Shown here one piece after another: positions 6,230-8,251 of a stretch of DNA of 8,251 nucleotides. The notes under the pieces were generated by a model. It worked only from the letters and a program-made list of their open reading frames with translations. It was not told where the DNA came from and searched no databases. The stretch is from JAFDVL01 sp043736395 (GTDB taxonomy: Bacteria > Acidobacteriota > Blastocatellia > RBC074), in contig JAYTCQ010000316.1 of NCBI GenBank assembly GCA_043736395.1, forward strand, positions 1 through 8,251, read 5' to 3'. The position numbers were made by a program, and so were the translations under genes. The stretch's first letter is position 1. Every line of letters begins with the position of its first letter.

Positions 6230-7713
6230 TGTGTTGTTAATTCAATTTTTACTTCTTCCAATTTTTTTAAACGGTATCTCAACTGATCCCGTGAGATACC
6301 TAAAAGCTCCGCTGCACGGGTTTGATTACCGTGGCATCGCGTCAAGGCTTGTTTGACCAAAGAGGTTTCCACTGCCTCTAATTGCACTCCATCCGCGGGG
6401 AGCAAAAAAGGTAGAGCTAGCGACGCAGGTTCTGGAGCCGGAGGGGCGGGATGAATCGGAATAACCAAGTCAGGTAAAATATCAGGCGGAATGTTTTCAT
6501 CCTGTTTAAAAGGGCTTTCTACTATTTCCAGATCATCTTTGATCATCCCACGTGGCAACCACATGGGGGTTATATATTCGCTGTCTTCTAAAATCATAAC
6601 GCGTTCAATTACATTGCGTAATTCGCGCACATTTCCCGGCCAGGCATAGTTTCTAAAAGTTAAACTCACTTCAGGTGAAAGTCCGCGAATTTGTTTGCGT
6701 AATTTTTGGTTGAATTGTTTCAGGTAATATTCACTCAAAATCAGGATGTCGTCGCCCCGTGCGCGCAAAGGCGGAATATCAATTTGAATGACAGATAAGC
6801 GGTAATACAAATCCAGTCGGAAATTTCCGGCATCGCTTTCTGTTTTTAAGTCGCGATTCGAGGCCGCAATGATCCGAACATCCAATGGTAAATCTTTTAA
6901 TCCGCCGACCCGCCGGAAGGCACTCTCTTCAAGCACTCGCAATAATTTTGCTTGTAGCCCAAGCTCGAGTTCACCGATCTCATCTAAAAAAATTGTTCCA
7001 CCTTCAGCTTGTTCAAATAACCCTTCCTTACGATTCTTGGCATCGGTAAACGCGCCTTTTTCATATCCGAATAATTCGCTTTCGATCAACGTTGAAGGGA
7101 TTGCCGCGCAATTAATTGCCACGAACGGGCTTTCCGCCCGGCGTGAGCTGTAATGAATTGCTCTGGCGACTAAATCTTTGCCAGTCCCGCTCTCGCCTTG
7201 TAAGAGCACTGAAGAAGCTTCGCTCTGTGCTACCTTGCGCCCCAAAGAAAGCATTTTGGTCATCGCCGGAGAAGCGCCAATAATTTGCTCGAAGCTGAAT
7301 TCACTGGTTCGATCACGACGCATTTTTGTAACTTCTTTGCGCAGCTTGCTGGCTTCGATGCCATTGCGAATCGTGACTTGCAGTTCGTTAAGATTGATTG
7401 GTTTGCCAATAAAATCATAGGCTCCACCACGCAGCGCTCCCAAGGTGTCCTCAACCATGACATTGGCTGTAATCATAATGACGACAGCCTGCGGTTGTGC
7501 CTGCTTAATTTCTTTCAGGACATCTAATCCCGAACCATCGGGTAAATTGACGTCGAGTAAAACTGCGGTAGGGTGCTCTGTTTCAAAAGCCGAAAGAGCG
7601 CCCATGACACTACCGGCTTCAATGGGTTCATATCCCCAACCCTTGAGGGCCTCATTCAAAGTCCACCGTATCATTCGTTCATCATCAACAATTAATATTT
7701 TTTCTTTGGCCAT
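6226..7713 (-). CDS. Sigma-54-dependent response regulator, NtrC family
   Basis: This 495-residue protein (numbered from ATG 7713) has a receiver at about 1-120 (D10/D11, phosphoacceptor D54 in LLDVNLPDGSG, T82, K104), an AAA+ domain at about 143-372 and a Fis-type helix-turn-helix at about 449-485 (TRAAELLGISRDQLRYRLKKL). AAA+ landmarks are Walker A GESGTGKD (173-180), Walker B GTIFLDEIGEL (239-249), R299 and R305 in FRLDLYYRL, and WPGNVREL (358-365). The sigma-54-contacting loop reads GAFTDA rather than GAFTGA, a substitution that occurs in the family. A proline-rich linker of about 45 residues precedes the DNA-binding domain. The frame extends to a TTG at 7734, but the ATG directly before AKEKILIVDDE fits the receiver start better. 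It should activate sigma-54 promoters, including its own and others here (inference). Confidence 0.95.
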   Translation of the reverse strand: MAKEKILIVDDERMIRWTLNEALKGWGYEPIEAGSVMGALSAFETEHPTAVLLDVNLPDGSGLDVLKEIKQAQPQAVVIMITANVMVEDTLGALRGGAYDFIGKPINLNELQVTIRNGIEASKLRKEVTKMRRDRTSEFSFEQIIGASPAMTKMLSLGRKVAQSEASSVLLQGESGTGKDLVARAIHYSSRRAESPFVAINCAAIPSTLIESELFGYEKGAFTDAKNRKEGLFEQAEGGTIFLDEIGELELGLQAKLLRVLEESAFRRVGGLKDLPLDVRIIAASNRDLKTESDAGNFRLDLYYRLSVIQIDIPPLRARGDDILILSEYYLKQFNQKLRKQIRGLSPEVSLTFRNYAWPGNVRELRNVIERVMILEDSEYITPMWLPRGMIKDDLEIVESPFKQDENIPPDILPDLVIPIHPAPPAPEPASLALPFLLPADGVQLEAVETSLVKQALTRCHGNQTRAAELLGISRDQLRYRLKKLEEVKIELTTQ

Positions 7714-7768
7714 AATTTTTTTCGGTCCACGCAAACTTCGGTGGCTTAATGATTCTCTTCATACACTT

Positions 7769-7784
7769 TGCAATTTCTCTGCCA
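7769..7784 (-). promoter_or_regulatory. Sigma-54 promoter of the activator/kinase operon
   Basis: On the minus strand TGGCAGAGAAATTGCA fits TGGCACG-N4-TTGCA, with exact TGGCA and TTGCA and correct GG-N10-GC spacing. Predicted transcription start is near 7758, about 45 bases before the ATG at 7713. A sigma-54 promoter in front of a sigma-54 activator points to autoregulation. Confidence 0.8.
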
Positions 7785-7848
7785 CGTAATTTAATGCTAT
7801 TGAAATTGTTAGATCATACGGAAGAGAAAGAAAATTTATATGACTTGG

Positions 7849-7887
7849 GTGGAATTTCCCAGTTAGGTGTGGAGAATTCCCCAGTTT
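7849..7887. promoter_or_regulatory. Paired operator-like repeats, candidate activator-binding sites
   Basis: Two related, partly palindromic sequences, GTGGAATTTCCCAGTT (7849-7864) and GTGGAGAATTCCCCAGTT (7869-7886), start 20 bases apart, roughly two helical turns. They lie about 65-100 bases upstream of the -24 element of the activator operon, where NtrC-type proteins usually bind as two dimers. The complement of the second copy shares ACTGGGGA with 111-118 upstream of the lone response regulator. Confidence 0.55.
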
Positions 7888-8159
7888 GAGAAAAAATACT
7901 ATGAATGTTGACTTATTTCGGTAGAGACTCTCTCAATGAAATTAAAGCGATTTGCAAATGAGTGCACCTACCGACACTAATCATTATCCATTGGGCATTG
8001 CAGTAATTGTCAATTGTTAGGCAGGAAATGTTAAGCAGGAGAGTCTGCTTTTTTTCGGGTGAATAATTGAAAATGAACAATTGCGAATGACCAATGATCC
8101 GTGACTCAGCCGCATGCAAAGCGCAAGTGAATGAAGCGAAGGAAGAATAGAAAACGGAA
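7888..8159. other. Non-coding region upstream of the activator operon
   Basis: No credible gene is seen. Roughly 7985-8103 forms an imperfect inverted repeat: CATTGGGCATT on the left is answered by the complement of AATGACCAATG on the right, with ATTGT blocks following on both arms. At its centre is a small hairpin with a T-run. It looks like a dispersed palindromic element rather than a gene. Confidence 0.45.
8033..8055 (+). terminator. Weak terminator-like hairpin
   Basis: AAGCAG (8033-8038), a six-base loop and CTGCTT (8045-8050) are followed by a T-run to 8055. The six-base-pair stem is short. No plus-strand gene ends nearby, so it may be only the centre of the surrounding inverted repeat. 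Confidence 0.3.
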
Positions 8160-8251
8160 CAAACGGAAATAACGGAACCGACGGAATTTCTTTACACTCA
8201 AATTATTTGGAAGCAGAATTCTTTTTCTGTCGGTTCCGTTATTTCCGTTTG
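8154..8251. repeat. Perfect 23-base inverted repeat with a nine-base ACGGAA period, cut by the window end
   Basis: Arms 8160-8182 and 8229-8251 are perfect reverse complements around a 46-base AT-rich spacer. The left side contains ACGGAA four times (8154, 8163, 8172, 8181), exactly nine bases apart. The right arm reaches the last base, so the element probably continues beyond. It resembles a dispersed palindromic repeat or small non-autonomous element. Confidence 0.8.

Noticed and set aside
7035..7060. GAFTDA instead of GAFTGA as evidence that the activator cannot contact sigma-54
   Set aside because: This substitution is found in other members of the family, and all other AAA+ motifs are intact.
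7713..7734. TTG start at 7734 giving the activator seven more residues
   Set aside because: The start codon is weak and no ribosome binding site precedes it; the ATG at 7713 fits the usual beginning of a receiver domain.
7913..8119. 68-codon minus-strand frame
   Set aside because: It runs through an imperfect inverted repeat, has no ribosome binding site and has no recognisable protein character.

Overview
The window looks like a chromosomal piece of a moderate-GC environmental bacterium. My best guess is Acidobacteriota, perhaps Blastocatellia. The reasons are impressions rather than a search: the mix of genes, and several different palindromic intergenic repeat types of the kind scattered through those genomes. 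No rRNA, tRNA, CRISPR array, transposase or phage gene is visible.

Layout. Positions 1-320 are non-coding and carry a sigma-54 promoter. It drives a plus-strand response regulator without an output domain (321-1079). Acetate kinase ackA faces it (2449-1217, minus). A 35-codon single-membrane-helix protein gene (2627-2734, plus), absent from ordinary gene-length cut-offs, lies between ackA and a minus-strand group: tandem universal stress protein (4956-4057), FMN-binding split-barrel protein (4060-3638, ATGA overlap) and secreted L,D-transpeptidase (3507-2755). Upstream on the same strand is a two-gene operon, a sigma-54 activator (NtrC type, 7713-6226) and a PAS histidine kinase (6229-5096, ATGA overlap). 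Positions 7714-8251 are non-coding and hold a promoter, paired operator-like repeats and palindromes.

How it may work together. Four good GG-N10-GC (-24/-12) promoters lie at sensible distances in front of the activator/kinase operon, the stress-protein operon, the lone response regulator and the tiny membrane protein; a weaker fifth lies before ackA. The window also encodes a sigma-54 activator and its probable kinase, so the simplest reading is one autoregulated sigma-54 regulon. The lone response regulator has almost the same receiver surface as the activator, including helix alpha1, so it is probably phosphorylated by the same kinase and could act as a phosphate sink or feedback element. 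The outputs (acetate kinase, stress protein, flavin-binding protein, cell-wall crosslinking enzyme, small membrane protein) suggest survival under energy, redox or low-oxygen stress. A cysteine cluster in the kinase PAS domain would fit redox or metal sensing. This functional reading is inference; gene identities, promoter spacings and repeats are read from the sequence.
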